Part shown: in pieces, positions 6,852 to 15,102 of the stretch | Numbering within the stretch: the stretch's first letter is position 1 | How the letters are laid out: each line of letters opens with the position of its first letter | Assembly (NCBI GenBank): GCA_031289325.1 | Contig: JAITPS010000034.1 | Coordinates: 1-15,742, forward strand | DNA: 15,742 nt | Origin: Candidatus Methanovirga meridionalis | GTDB lineage: Archaea; Methanobacteriota; Methanobacteria; Methanobacteriales; Methanobacteriaceae | Direction: 5' to 3' | Program-made: the position numbers and the translations under genes | The notes under the pieces: model-generated | What the model saw: only the letters and a program-made list of their open reading frames with translations | Told to the model about the DNA's origin: nothing | Databases searched by the model: none

Positions 6852-7871
6852 ATGAGTTTTAAAAACATGGAACATAAAATATTATATTTAATATTTATAA
6901 TCATGCCTATTTTATTATTTTTTATATCATTTTTAATAGGTCGATACCCAATAACCCCTGTAGAAGTTGTATATACCTTAATTTCAAAATTTAATCCAAG
7001 TTATGCAGTTTCAGATACCGTTAGTTCAGTTGTATTTAATATACGATTACCTCGAATAATTGGAGCATTAATTGTTGGAGCAGCACTTTCTGTTGTTGGA
7101 GCAACATTTCAAGCAATATTTAAGAATCCTCTTGTTTCACCTGATATTTTAGGAGTTTCATCAGGAGCAGGTTTTGGTGCAGCAATTGCAATATTAATAA
7201 ATGGAAGTTCATATCTTATACAATCCTTAGCATTTATATTTGGCATGATTTCAGTTTCAATCACATATTTCATTTCAAAAGTCTATAAATCATCTGGTAT
7301 ATTGGTATTGGTTCTATCAGGTATGGCGATATCATCATTTTTTGGTTCGTTAATATCATCAGCTAAATTCTTAGCAGATCCAAATAACAAATTGCCAGAA
7401 ATAACTTTTTGGTTAATGGGTTCTCTTTCATCAATTAATCCAAAAGTTTTAGCACCAGTTTTATTAATAATATTGACTGGTCTAATTATTTTAATCCTAC
7501 TTCGATGGAGATTAAATATTTTAGCGATGGGTGATGAAGAATCTCAATCACTTGGATTAAATACAGAAACACTGAGATTTATATTTATCATTGTATCAAC
7601 ACTTATAACAGCATCAGCAGTTTGTATATCAGGAATTATAGGGTGGATAGGTTTAATAATTCCACATATTACCAGAATATTAACTGGACCAGATAATAAA
7701 ATATTGTTACCAGCAAGTATAAGTGTTGGAGCATCATTTCTTTTAATAATGGATAATATTGCAAGAACAGCATTTTTAGTTGAAATTCCAATAGGGATTT
7801 TAACAGCATTAATAGGAGCCCCATTATTTTTATTATTGCTTAAGAAAGGATATAGCGACTGGAAAGTTTAA
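6852..7871 (+). CDS. FecCD-family metal-chelate ABC transporter permease
   Basis: A 339-residue polytopic membrane protein of the FecCD/BtuC family, normal length (about 330-350). It forms the membrane channel for iron-siderophore, haem, cobalamin or a similar chelate. Family signatures are clear: FNIRLPRIIGALIVGAALS, GATFQAIFKNPLVSPDILGV, SSGAGFGAA, the Trp-containing FWLMGSLSSI, the cytoplasmic LGLNTETLRF and GWIGLIIPHITRIL, and the C-terminal EIPIGILTALIGAPLFLLLL. Hydrophobic segments suggest 9-10 helices. The ATPase gene follows after 86 bases on the same strand. The matching binding protein is on the opposite strand, 2.0 kb upstream beyond the dead insertion sequence. Substrate is not determined by this subunit. 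Confidence 0.92.
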   Translation: MSFKNMEHKILYLIFIIMPILLFFISFLIGRYPITPVEVVYTLISKFNPSYAVSDTVSSVVFNIRLPRIIGALIVGAALSVVGATFQAIFKNPLVSPDILGVSSGAGFGAAIAILINGSSYLIQSLAFIFGMISVSITYFISKVYKSSGILVLVLSGMAISSFFGSLISSAKFLADPNNKLPEITFWLMGSLSSINPKVLAPVLLIILTGLIILILLRWRLNILAMGDEESQSLGLNTETLRFIFIIVSTLITASAVCISGIIGWIGLIIPHITRILTGPDNKILLPASISVGASFLLIMDNIARTAFLVEIPIGILTALIGAPLFLLLLKKGYSDWKV

Positions 7872-7957
7872 AAAAAACTTTTTTCAAAATGATTATAAAT
7901 TAAGTTTTAGTAAATAAAAACCATCATAGTAATTAGAAAGTTTAAGGAATGTAATCG

Positions 7958-8725
7958 ATGATCTATTTTGAAATGATTAATGGTAAGGGATCTTACAATA
8001 AAAGAGTAATATTTGAGGATATTAATTTTACAATTGAAAAAGGAGATATTTTAACTATTCTTGGACCAAATGGAATAGGTAAAACAACATTACTCAAATC
8101 ATTACTTGGAATTAAAAGATTAGATAAAGGTGAAGTTCTCATCAATGGAGAAAATATGAAAAATTTATCATATAAAGATATTTCCAAAACAATGGCTTAT
8201 GTTCCTCAAGTTCATAGCTATACATTTCCATTTAAAGTAATTGATGTTGTTGTAATGGGAAGATCCCCTCATATTAATATGATAGATACTCCAGAAGAAA
8301 AAGATATTAAAATAGCTGAAAAATCATTAAAACAAATGGGTATTTATCATCTCAAAGAAAAAGAGTATAGCTATTTATCTGGAGGTGAAGTGCAATTAGT
8401 TTTTTTAGCAAGAGCATTAACTCAAGAAGCGAATATACTTGTGTTAGATGAACCAACATCACATTTAGATTTTGGAAATCAGATAAGATTTTTAAAAACA
8501 ATTGATAAATTATCAAAAGATGATTTATCTATTATAATGACTTCACATTATCCTGATCACTGCTTTATATCTTCAAATAAAGTAGCTATTATGCAAGATA
8601 AGAAATTTATAGATATTGGAACTCCTGATGAGGTTGTAACTCCTAAAAATCTAAATAAAATATATAATTTAGATATTAAACTCATTAAATTAGATAATGG
8701 TCGTAAAATTTGTGTTTGGGAATAA
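7958..8725 (+). CDS. FecE/BtuD-type ABC transporter ATP-binding protein
   Basis: A 255-residue nucleotide-binding subunit that powers the FecCD permease. Walker A is GPNGIGKTT (36-44), the Q-loop Gln is in AYVPQVHSY (Q84), the signature is LSGGE (140-144), Walker B is LVLDEP (161-166) with catalytic E165, and the switch His is H197 in MTSHYPD. The phrases VVMGRSPH and DEPTSHLDFGNQ are typical of the iron-chelate/cobalamin uptake class. Length is normal. The start at 7958 has AAGGA about ten bases upstream, slightly distant. The downstream neighbour is a broken tsr3 gene on the same strand, 50 bases away. Confidence 0.93.
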   Translation: MIYFEMINGKGSYNKRVIFEDINFTIEKGDILTILGPNGIGKTTLLKSLLGIKRLDKGEVLINGENMKNLSYKDISKTMAYVPQVHSYTFPFKVIDVVVMGRSPHINMIDTPEEKDIKIAEKSLKQMGIYHLKEKEYSYLSGGEVQLVFLARALTQEANILVLDEPTSHLDFGNQIRFLKTIDKLSKDDLSIIMTSHYPDHCFISSNKVAIMQDKKFIDIGTPDEVVTPKNLNKIYNLDIKLIKLDNGRKICVWE

Positions 8726-8775
8726 AAAGTTAATACCTTAACAATAGCTTTAAAAATATAGATTAAATGTTTAAA

Positions 8776-9198
8776 ATGAGAATTACTATTTTTAATGGAA
8801 AAGAATGCAATAAGAAAAAATGCACGGCTTAAGATGGAAAAACTAAATAAAGTAAAAATAGTTTATCATCTTAATCAGATTCCAAGAGGGGCGATTATTT
8901 TAAACCCATATTCTATAAAAGTAGTTTCTTCTAACGATAAGCATGTTATTTATATAAAAAGGGTGGTAATTTTAACTGTTTTTGGAATAATGTTTCTAAA
9001 TCATCTAAACTTTTTGATTTAAGTAAATTTCATAGAGTTCTTCCTTTAATAGCTGTAAATCCAGTCAACTATGGAAAACCATCTAAACTTTCAACTGCAG
9101 AGGCAGTAGTTGCTACATGGTATATCCTCATTAATATAATAAACAATGTCATCAGTAAAAATTTAGATATTGCCTTCAAACATATTTATTTTAATTAA
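8776..9198 (+). pseudogene. tsr3: tsr3 (DUF367) rRNA aminocarboxypropyltransferase, frameshifted
   Basis: Tsr3 transfers the aminocarboxypropyl group of S-adenosylmethionine to a modified uridine in the small-subunit rRNA. Reading three frames in turn restores the family: ATG at 8776 gives MRITIFNGKECNKKKCTA, equivalent to the N-terminal CDPKKCTA motif, then a stop. One surplus T at 8829-8830 shifts to KMEKLNKVKIVYHLNQIPRG and ILNPYSIKVVSSNDK. A second shift at about 8955-8965 leads to NCFW (family DCSW), then FHRVLPLIAVNPVNYGKP and SKLSTAEAVVATWYIL, ending at 9198. The Asn and Phe replacements in the DCSW motif suggest loss of constraint. The longest single open frame is 8795-9022, 75 codons. 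About 140 codons remain, shorter than usual. Sequencing error could explain one shift, less easily two plus the motif change. Confidence 0.85.
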
Positions 9199-9499
9199 AT
9201 AGAATTCAAATTTTAATTTATATGGTATTAATTCTATTTAAAAATTTGAAAGCATTGAAGTTAGAATTTTGAATTTGAACAAATTATCTAATATTGTTAA
9301 TTTCCAAAATTATTATGAAATAGTTTTTAAAATAATTTAAACATCAACTTAACTGTCTTGGATTTTTCATGATAATCAGACACTTTGATACATAGATAAT
9401 CTTTATGATGTAATTAAACAATAGAGTTTTAAACCTTAATTCATCAAATTATATTTTATAGAAATTTTTTCATGATCTTTTTGTTATCGTTGGTTTGAT
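9199..9499. other. Non-coding gap after tsr3 remnant
   Basis: AT-rich with no open frame, RNA gene or convincing protein remnant that I can see. It ends in TTGGTTTGATA, which directly abuts the left end of the dispersed element and is partly shared at other copies (GGATTCGATA before 12825; GGTTTTGATA on the minus strand at 15340-15348). The true element border may therefore extend to about 9490. Confidence 0.5.
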
Positions 9500-9700
9500 A
9501 AAGTTCTTAATAAATAACTTTTTTAAAAATAGATATTATTAAAAAATATTGATTTAAAATTATTTATATTAATTGAAATAAATTTATATTATTTAAAATT
9601 TAAAATTATATATTTTCATGAAATAATAGTTAAAATTAAATAATTTAATAAAAAAATTATTATTTCAAATTTAAGAACTTTTCCATAACTACTATTAATA
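9500..9700 (+). repeat. Dispersed AT-rich element, cleanest copy, with 11-bp inverted ends
   Basis: AAAGTTCTTAA at 9500-9510 is the exact reverse complement of TTAAGAACTTT at 9671-9681, bounding 182 bp. Inside, in order, are TAAATAACTTTTTTAAAAA, TTATTTATATTAATTGAAAT, TTTAAAATTATATATTTTCA and AAATTAAATAATTTAATAAA. A tail TTCCATAACTACTATTAAT follows the right end. The same blocks in the same order occur at 12825-13045 and, reversed, at 15103-15742. No coding frame. It looks like a small MITE-type element or structural repeat; no transposase with these ends is seen in the window. Confidence 0.8.
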
Positions 9701-9812
9701 TAAAAAGTAAATTTTTATATACTATAAAAAATATATTTAAATTTAAATACAATTACAATTATAAATTCAAATAAGTTTTATTATCATAATAATTAGGGCT
9801 TGTCAATTAATT

Positions 9813-9834
9813 ATGAAGTTTTAAAAAACTCCAT
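9813..9834. repeat. Short imperfect palindrome
   Basis: ATGAAGTTTT and AAAAAACTCCAT pair over about nine positions with one mismatch and are followed by ATTTTT. It could be a weak terminator-like hairpin; no gene ends nearby, so its role is unclear. Confidence 0.4.
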
Positions 9835-9887
9835 ATTTTTGATACTCCCATTAAAATATTTATCACATTTAAAAGAATTTATTTTTT

Positions 9888-9927
9888 AATGTTTAAGCGA
9901 ATTATAAAATGTTTAAGTGAATTATAA
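9888..9927. repeat. 20-bp tandem duplication
   Basis: AATGTTTAAGCGAATTATAA (9888-9907) is followed at once by the same unit with a single C-to-T change (9908-9927). It lies in a gene-free stretch and is not part of the dispersed element. Confidence 0.85.
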
Positions 9928-10571
9928 TATTAAGTCTATTATTTCATAACATAATTAATAATATAATAAAAAATGAGGATTAACATTGAATAGTAAGAAA
10001 TCCGATGGCATATAATTTAGAAATGATGAAAATAAAATTAAAATATCATCCCACATAATTTAATGTAATTTATTAATATGTTAAAAACTCATTTCTTATT
10101 TAATATTATAATAGATAAAAAGGTTGATTAATATTTTTAGAAAGTTGATTAATATTATTATTAATTAGATGAATGCATTACTATAATTGAATGTATTAGT
10201 ATAATTACAATTAATTATATGAAAGTAATAATAAATCTAATTGAATCAGCTATTATAATATATTATTAATTAAAAACATAATTCATTATTTATAATGCTT
10301 TTTTTTAAATTGTAAATATCTACTTAAAATTAAACATGTTATAAAACTTTTATAGAACACTTTTATTAAAACTTATTTTATTATATTGCTTGTTTTTGTA
10401 TTGTCTAATTAATATATTGATTATATTTAATTCAATGAAAAAATTTATAGATTAATTGAATTATTATTATTTATTTTCAACTATTAATTATTTTTTAAAA
10501 GTATTGATTATTATTTTATAAAACTACGGAATAAATTGCCATTATATGATAAGTATCATATAATATAGCTA
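9928..10571. other. Long AT-rich gene-free stretch upstream of dnaG
   Basis: No open frame of note, tRNA, rRNA or recognisable protein remnant. Short local repetition is present, for example AAAGTTGATTAATATT-like units around 10120-10160 and TTAGTATAATT/TTACTATAATT around 10180-10205. I see no GC-rich island that would betray a structured RNA. Confidence 0.55.
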
Positions 10572-10582
10572 TATTATAAATA
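10572..10582 (+). promoter_or_regulatory. TATA box of dnaG
   Basis: TATTATAAATA centred near 10577 would place the transcript start about 10602, leaving a leader of about 23 bases that carries the ribosome site AAGGAGAGGT (10611-10620). Position and composition fit an archaeal promoter. Confidence 0.5.
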
Positions 10583-10624
10583 GCTTGTAATATTATCCCA
10601 AAGTACCTAAAAGGAGAGGTTAAA

Positions 10625-11761
10625 ATGGGAAAAGGTGAGGAATTAACCACAACTAAATATCTTATACATGTACAAATAAATGCAACTGGTATCGTAGAGA
10701 AACCTGATGTTGTAGGAGCAATTTTTGGACAAACTGAAGGTCTTTTAAGTAATGATTTAGATTTAAGAGAATTGCAAAAAACTGGAAGAATTGGAAGAAT
10801 AAAAGTGGACATTCAATCAAGTGGAGGACGATCAAAAGGAGATGTTGTTATACCTTCAAGTTTAGATAGAATAGAAACAGCTATTTTAGCAGCATCTCTT
10901 GAAACTATTAATAGAGTTGGACCTTGTGAAGCAGAGATGCATGTTATAAAGGTTGAAGATGTAAGAGCAGTTAAAAGAAAACAAGTTGTAAATCGTGCAA
11001 AAGAAATTTATGAAAGCATGATGAAAGTCGCAGCTCCTGAAAGTATTAAAATGATTGAAGAAATTAAAGAATCTATGAGAATTCATGAAATTTCTGAATA
11101 CGGTGATGAAAGACTACCCTCAGGACCAAATGTCATGACTTCAGATGCTATTCTTGTTGTCGAAGGAAGATCCGATGTTTTAAATCTTTTAAGATACGGC
11201 ATTAAAAATGCTGTAGCCGTTGAAGGTGTAAACATTCCTAAAAGTATAGCAGAACTAACAAAAGAAAAAACTGTTACTGCTTTTGTTGATGGAGATCATG
11301 GAGGAGAATTAATTTTGAAAGAACTTTTACAGGTGGGTAAAGTAGATTACATCACAAGAGCTCCACATGGAAAAGAAGTCGAAGATCTTGAGAAAAATGA
11401 AATTATGGTAGCTTTAAGAAATAAAACCCCTGTTGAGCAATTATATGGTGCTAAAAGCAGACCAAAACCTAAGATGGAGGATAAAGTCACTGTTTTAAAA
11501 AGAGTTTTGAAAGATTTAGAAGGAACTGGTAATTGTGAAATATTTGATGATACTTTAAATAGCTTAAAAGAAGTTAAAGTTGAAGAGCTATATGAAGAGA
11601 TTAAAAATTCAAATGGTGAAATATACTCCATTGCCTTTGATGGTATAATATCCCAAAGATTAGTGGATATTTCATCAGATAAAGGAATTAAAAACTTAAT
11701 CGCATTTGGTGTAGGCGAAATTGTTAAAAAACCAGATTCTTTGAGAATAATAACCAATTAA
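10625..11761 (+). CDS. dnaG: Archaeal DnaG-type TOPRIM protein (primase-like, exosome-associated)
   Basis: A 378-residue archaeal DnaG. The family has a TOPRIM nucleotidyl-transfer core like bacterial primase. In archaea it is known as a stable RNA-exosome subunit that helps recruit poly(A)-rich RNA, and it has limited primase activity in vitro. The N-terminal part (about 1-165) has TTTKYLIHVQINATGIVEKP, GQTEGLL and SSGGRSKGDVVIPSSLDRIE, which are conserved in the family. The TOPRIM domain at about 173-255 holds catalytic E180 (VVEGRSD) and the D222-G-D224 motif (FVDGDHGG). The C-terminal half is more variable and the protein is somewhat shorter than many archaeal members of 400 or more residues. 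A strong ribosome site precedes the ATG by five bases. It is transcribed alone; bioY follows after 128 bases with its own leader. Confidence 0.95.
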   Translation: MGKGEELTTTKYLIHVQINATGIVEKPDVVGAIFGQTEGLLSNDLDLRELQKTGRIGRIKVDIQSSGGRSKGDVVIPSSLDRIETAILAASLETINRVGPCEAEMHVIKVEDVRAVKRKQVVNRAKEIYESMMKVAAPESIKMIEEIKESMRIHEISEYGDERLPSGPNVMTSDAILVVEGRSDVLNLLRYGIKNAVAVEGVNIPKSIAELTKEKTVTAFVDGDHGGELILKELLQVGKVDYITRAPHGKEVEDLEKNEIMVALRNKTPVEQLYGAKSRPKPKMEDKVTVLKRVLKDLEGTGNCEIFDDTLNSLKEVKVEELYEEIKNSNGEIYSIAFDGIISQRLVDISSDKGIKNLIAFGVGEIVKKPDSLRIITN

Positions 11762-11795
11762 ATTAGCTATTATAAATTTAAATTGATATGGAATT

Positions 11796-11810
11796 TTTAA
11801 CAAAGTTAAA
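11796..11810. promoter_or_regulatory. 15-bp inverted repeat between dnaG and bioY
   Basis: TTTAAC-AAA-GTTAAA is a perfect 6+3+6 palindrome, 35 bases after dnaG and 80 bases before bioY. It is either the 3' end of dnaG or an operator for bioY. Biotin genes are often repressed by BirA-like regulators, but the sequence does not match a biotin box that I know. Confidence 0.3.
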
Positions 11811-11889
11811 TATTTGATTAATTTCAAAAAATACATGATCAAGTGATTAACTAAATTGTTGATACTATACAAACTAAAGGTGAGAATAT

Positions 11890-12501
11890 ATGATAAATAT
11901 GAATTCTTATTATGAAAAAAGAAAGTTAGTCTTTGAAAGAATTGAAAAATCTTCAAATATGGAGAAAGGATTGATGGTATTTTTAATGGCTTGTTTTACA
12001 GGTATTATGGCACAAATAATAATACCCTTACCTTGGACTCCTGTTCCTATAACTGGACAAACTTTTGCTGTTTTAGTTTCTGGACTAATTCTTGGTAGAA
12101 AATTAGGTCCTTTAAGCCAGATATCATATATTATCATTGGTGTATTAGGAATACCATGGTTTGCAGGTATGAGTGGTGGTTTAAACATTCTTTTGAGTGC
12201 CAGTAGTGGATATCTGGTAGGTTTTGTTTTTGCATCACTATTTATAGGTTATATGAGTGAAAAATACTCTAATTCAAAAATTAGGTCAATGCTTCCAGCA
12301 ATGTTAATAGCTAATTATATTTGTATCTACATTCCTGGTCTAATTGTTTTAGCTATTTGGCAATATTTCAATTTAGGCAATTTTCCAAATCTTAATGATT
12401 TACTTATAATGGGTGTTATACCATTTATAATAGGTGATCTGTTTAAAATAGTCGGAGCATCAATTTTCTCAAAAATATTTTTACCTAAAATAAAGTCTTA
12501 G
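11890..12501 (+). CDS. bioY: BioY biotin transporter, S component
   Basis: A 203-residue integral membrane protein, normal for BioY (about 180-200), with roughly six hydrophobic segments. BioY is the biotin-binding S component of an energy-coupling-factor importer and usually works with a separate EcfA/EcfA'/EcfT module. Diagnostic stretches are PLPWTPVPITGQTFAVLVSG, ILGRKLGPLSQISYIIIGVL, GIPWFAGMSGGLNILLSAS and SGYLVGFVFA. A longer than usual charged N-terminus (about 25 residues, YYEKRKLVFERIEKSS) precedes helix 1. The ATG at 11890 has AAGGTGAG five bases upstream; a second in-frame ATG at 11899 is less well placed. No Ecf ATPase or EcfT gene is nearby, so it probably shares the cell's general ECF module or acts alone. 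Confidence 0.94.
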   Translation: MINMNSYYEKRKLVFERIEKSSNMEKGLMVFLMACFTGIMAQIIIPLPWTPVPITGQTFAVLVSGLILGRKLGPLSQISYIIIGVLGIPWFAGMSGGLNILLSASSGYLVGFVFASLFIGYMSEKYSNSKIRSMLPAMLIANYICIYIPGLIVLAIWQYFNLGNFPNLNDLLIMGVIPFIIGDLFKIVGASIFSKIFLPKIKS

Positions 12502-12824
12502 ATTTTTAGGCTGTAAGTTTAGTATAAATTTAGTATGGTTTTTTAAATTCAAAAATTAAGAAAATGAACTAAATATATGAACTAAATTTTTCATGGTTAA
12601 AAATTGGATTTCAGACTTGAAAACCATACTTTTTTGTAGTACTGATTTTTAATCATGAAATTATTAATTCTTTTATATTCTTTTGTAAAATTAAATTTTT
12701 CAGTTAAAATTTGAGTTGGGGGGTCATGAAAATTTTATTTTAATTAAAATTGTTAATTATTGAACTATAATAATTATACAAATTATTCATGTAAATAAAT
12801 ATATCATAACATAGTGGATTCGAT
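12502..12824. other. Non-coding region after bioY
   Basis: No gene. The bioY stop is followed by GATTTTTAG, and T-runs occur at 12540-12545 and 12630-12635, likely termination signals. Near 12717-12722 is an isolated run of six G, unusual in this AT-rich setting. The region runs into GGATTCGATA, the left flank of the next dispersed-element copy. Confidence 0.5.
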
Positions 12825-13090
12825 AAGTTCTTAATAAGTAATTTTTTTAAAATGAATATTATTAAAATATGTTTATTTAAAACTAATTATATTAATTAAA
12901 ATAAATTTATATTACTTAAAGTTTAAAATTATAGATTTTTATAAACTAATATTTAAAATTAAATAGTTTAATAAAAAAGTTTAATAAAAAAAGTTATCAT
13001 CTAAAATTTAAGAACTTTTCCAAAAGGACTATAATTTAATAAAAAATTTACTATTCAAAATTTAAGAACTTTTTTTATAATGACTATAAT
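12825..13090 (+). repeat. Dispersed AT-rich element, second copy with duplicated right end
   Basis: Left end AAGTTCTTAA at 12825-12834; right end TTAAGAACTT at 13008-13017, exact reverse complements. The internal block order is the same as in the copy at 9500, including TTATATTAATTAAAATAAAT and TTATAGATTTTTATAAACTA. The right-end module (AATAAAAAA, TCAAAATTTAAGAACTTTT, then GGACTATAATT or TGACTATAATT) is present twice, 54 bp apart, the second TTAAGAACTT being at 13062-13071. No coding frame. Confidence 0.8.
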
Positions 13091-13094
13091 TAAT

Positions 13095-13160
13095 ATTAAA
13101 AAATGATGTTGTAAAAATTAAAAAATAATGTTGTAAAAATTAAAAAATGATGTTGTAAAA
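13095..13160. repeat. Three tandem 22-bp units
   Basis: Three units begin at 13095, 13117 and 13139. Each starts ATTAAAAAATGATGTTG and ends TAAAA; the middle unit has a single G-to-A change. They follow the dispersed element directly and precede the 3' end of wtpC by about 90 bp. The length is not a multiple of three and nothing suggests coding. Confidence 0.9.
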
Positions 13161-13249
13161 AGAGGATGAAAATTTAAAATCTGGAATTTGGTTTTTAAAG
13201 AGGGACATTTAGACACTATTGCAATGACTATATGAAATGGTACTTAATT

Positions 13250-14296
13250 TTAAAATATGTTCACAGATGTAGCTTTAAAATGTACCCATACTTCTTTTCC
13301 TATATTTAACTCCATTTCTGAAAAGGATTGGTGTGTTAAAAAAACTATCAACGGTTCTTTTATATCTATCATTAATTGTATTAATGCCCCTTTATCAATT
13401 ATTTCTTTTATTTCTCCTTTAAAAACATTTTTTGCACTTGTTTTAACTTTATCTAAAGAGACTAATATGTATTCAGGTCTTAAACTTACATGTACTGTAC
13501 CTTCTTTTCTTTGGCTTGAATAAATGGATATGTTTCCTGTGTCTACTATTGTCAAACCTTCATTAGTTTTTTTCCCAATACCTTGAAATATATTTTCCAC
13601 ACCTACAAAATCGGCTACAAATGTGCTAGAAGGATGTCTAAAAATATCATCTAAATTTCCTACTTGAATTATTTCACCTTTTTTAATAACAGCTATTCTA
13701 TCAGCTAACATTAGTGCTTCATCAAAGTTATGAGTGACATGAATAATTGTTATATCAAATTCTTCATGTATCTTTCTTAGTTCTTTCATTAATTCTTCTT
13801 TGATTTTTTTATCAAGTGCACTTAATGGTTCGTCCATGAGAATAACTTTGGGTTGAAGAATTAATGCACGTGCTAATGCTGTTCTTTGCTGTTCACCTCC
13901 ACTTAATGTTCTGGGTAAACGATTAGATAGGTGGGAAATACTTAAAAGCTCCATTATTTCATTTACTTTAAGTTTTATTTCATCTTTTTTCACATTCCGT
14001 ATATTTAATCCAAATGCAATGTTTTCAAAAACAGTCTTATGGGGAAATAACATATAATTTTGGTAAACAAACATGATTCCTCTATTTTCAAGGGGATCGA
14101 ATGTTATATTTTCCCCATTCAAGTATATTTCCCCAGAATCAGGAAGATAAATTCCTGATATTAATTCTAAGAGTAGTGTTTTTCCAGACCCACTTGGACC
14201 TAATATACAAAAGTACTCATTATCGTTTATTTCAAGACTAAGATTCTTTATTTCAAATCCTTTCCATTTTTTTGATATATTATTGATCTTTATCAT
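13250..14296 (-). CDS. wtpC: Tungstate/molybdate-type ABC transporter ATP-binding protein
   Basis: A 348-residue ATPase of the sulfate/molybdate/tungstate class. Walker A GPSGSGKT is at 33-40, the Q-loop in FVYQNYMLFPH (Q79), signature LSGGE at 131-135, Walker B ILMDEP (catalytic E156) and switch H189 in HVTHNFDEAL. After the ATPase core, residues from about 235 on form a TOBE-like ligand-sensing domain (VENIFQG, VSLRPEYILVS, and the IDKGALIQLMIDI stretch). This tail separates oxyanion-type ATPases from the iron-chelate ATPase at 7958. Its start lies inside the permease gene, overlapping by 17 bases, so the two are coupled. Methanogens need molybdate or tungstate for formylmethanofuran dehydrogenase and formate dehydrogenase. 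ModC or TupC are possible alternative names. Confidence 0.82.
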   Translation of the reverse strand: MIKINNISKKWKGFEIKNLSLEINDNEYFCILGPSGSGKTLLLELISGIYLPDSGEIYLNGENITFDPLENRGIMFVYQNYMLFPHKTVFENIAFGLNIRNVKKDEIKLKVNEIMELLSISHLSNRLPRTLSGGEQQRTALARALILQPKVILMDEPLSALDKKIKEELMKELRKIHEEFDITIIHVTHNFDEALMLADRIAVIKKGEIIQVGNLDDIFRHPSSTFVADFVGVENIFQGIGKKTNEGLTIVDTGNISIYSSQRKEGTVHVSLRPEYILVSLDKVKTSAKNVFKGEIKEIIDKGALIQLMIDIKEPLIVFLTHQSFSEMELNIGKEVWVHFKATSVNIF

Positions 14297-15074
14297 AATT
14301 TCCCCATCCTCTCATAACCACTCTGACTATAAAGAAAAAGATTAAACATAAGGATATAAGAATCACTGCTATAGGGAGTGAATCTGATAATCCAAGTCCC
14401 ACAAACCTATTGTAGATAAGGAGTGGTGCTGTTGTTGGATAGTATGCAAGAATTATAATGGCTCCAAATTCACTTATTGCTCGAGCCCAACTCATAATTG
14501 ATCCAACCATAATATTTCTAAGAGATAATGGTAGAGTTATTAGGAAAAAAGTTTTTAAACTTCCAGCACCTAAGGTTCGTGCTACTTTTTCCATACGAGG
14601 GTCAACACTTTCAAACCCTTCTCTTGCAGAGTTAACAACAAAAGAAGAACTCACAAAAAGCATTCCAATAACAACACCTAAGAATGCATCACTAAATCTA
14701 AGACCTAATTTAGATAATGGTTCTCCAAGAATTCCCGTTGATGTAAAAACTAATAAAAGAGCTATACCACTTACTGTATGTGGAATTACAATAGGTATAT
14801 CTATTACAGCTTCAACAAACCTTTTCCCCAAGAAATTATATCTTGCCAATATATATGCTAAAGGTACACCAAATAAAACTGCCAGTATGGTTGAGATAAG
14901 TGCTGCATAAACACTGTAAAATAAGGAATTTATAACTTCACTATCTTGAAGACTTGATATTATAGAACTTGGACTTGAAGATAGCATTAAGTTAATTATT
15001 GGTATCAATATAAAAAGAAAAAGGAATGATCCCATAAAAGCAAAAAAAATTGTTGTATAATCTACCCTTTTCAT
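14280..15074 (-). CDS. wtpB: Tungstate/molybdate-type ABC transporter permease
   Basis: A 264-residue permease of the ModB/CysU/WtpB class with about six hydrophobic helices. The cytoplasmic EAA-type loop that contacts the ATPase is VARTLGAGSLKTFFLITLPL. Other family marks are PLAYILARYNFLGKRFVEAV, DIPIVIPHTVSGIALL and ISEFGAIIILAYYPTTAPLL. Two starts are possible. The ATG at 15074 has GTGAG ten bases upstream; the GTG at 15089 would add MSNKI but sits inside that site and has no ribosome site of its own, so the ATG is preferred with moderate confidence. The gene is first in a two-gene unit with wtpC. The binding protein (wtpA), normally next to these genes, is not in the 668 bases upstream, which hold only repeats. 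Confidence 0.82.
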   Translation of the reverse strand: MKRVDYTTIFFAFMGSFLFLFILIPIINLMLSSSPSSIISSLQDSEVINSLFYSVYAALISTILAVLFGVPLAYILARYNFLGKRFVEAVIDIPIVIPHTVSGIALLLVFTSTGILGEPLSKLGLRFSDAFLGVVIGMLFVSSSFVVNSAREGFESVDPRMEKVARTLGAGSLKTFFLITLPLSLRNIMVGSIMSWARAISEFGAIIILAYYPTTAPLLIYNRFVGLGLSDSLPIAVILISLCLIFFFIVRVVMRGWGNYDKDQ

Positions 15075-15102
15075 GATTTTATTACTCACTTTAAATCGAT
15101 TA

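Noticed and set aside
8795..9022. Small hypothetical 75-residue gene
   Set aside because: Its first two thirds match the middle of Tsr3, and the flanking frames supply the missing N- and C-terminal motifs, so it is part of a pseudogene.
9813..9834. Riboswitch or structured RNA upstream of dnaG
   Set aside because: The only hairpin is short, AT-rich and about 800 bases from the gene; no conserved aptamer pattern is visible.
11910..12188. Minus-strand open frames opposite bioY, dnaG, the binding protein and wtpB
   Set aside because: They lie fully opposite strongly supported genes, lack ribosome sites and show no family motifs.
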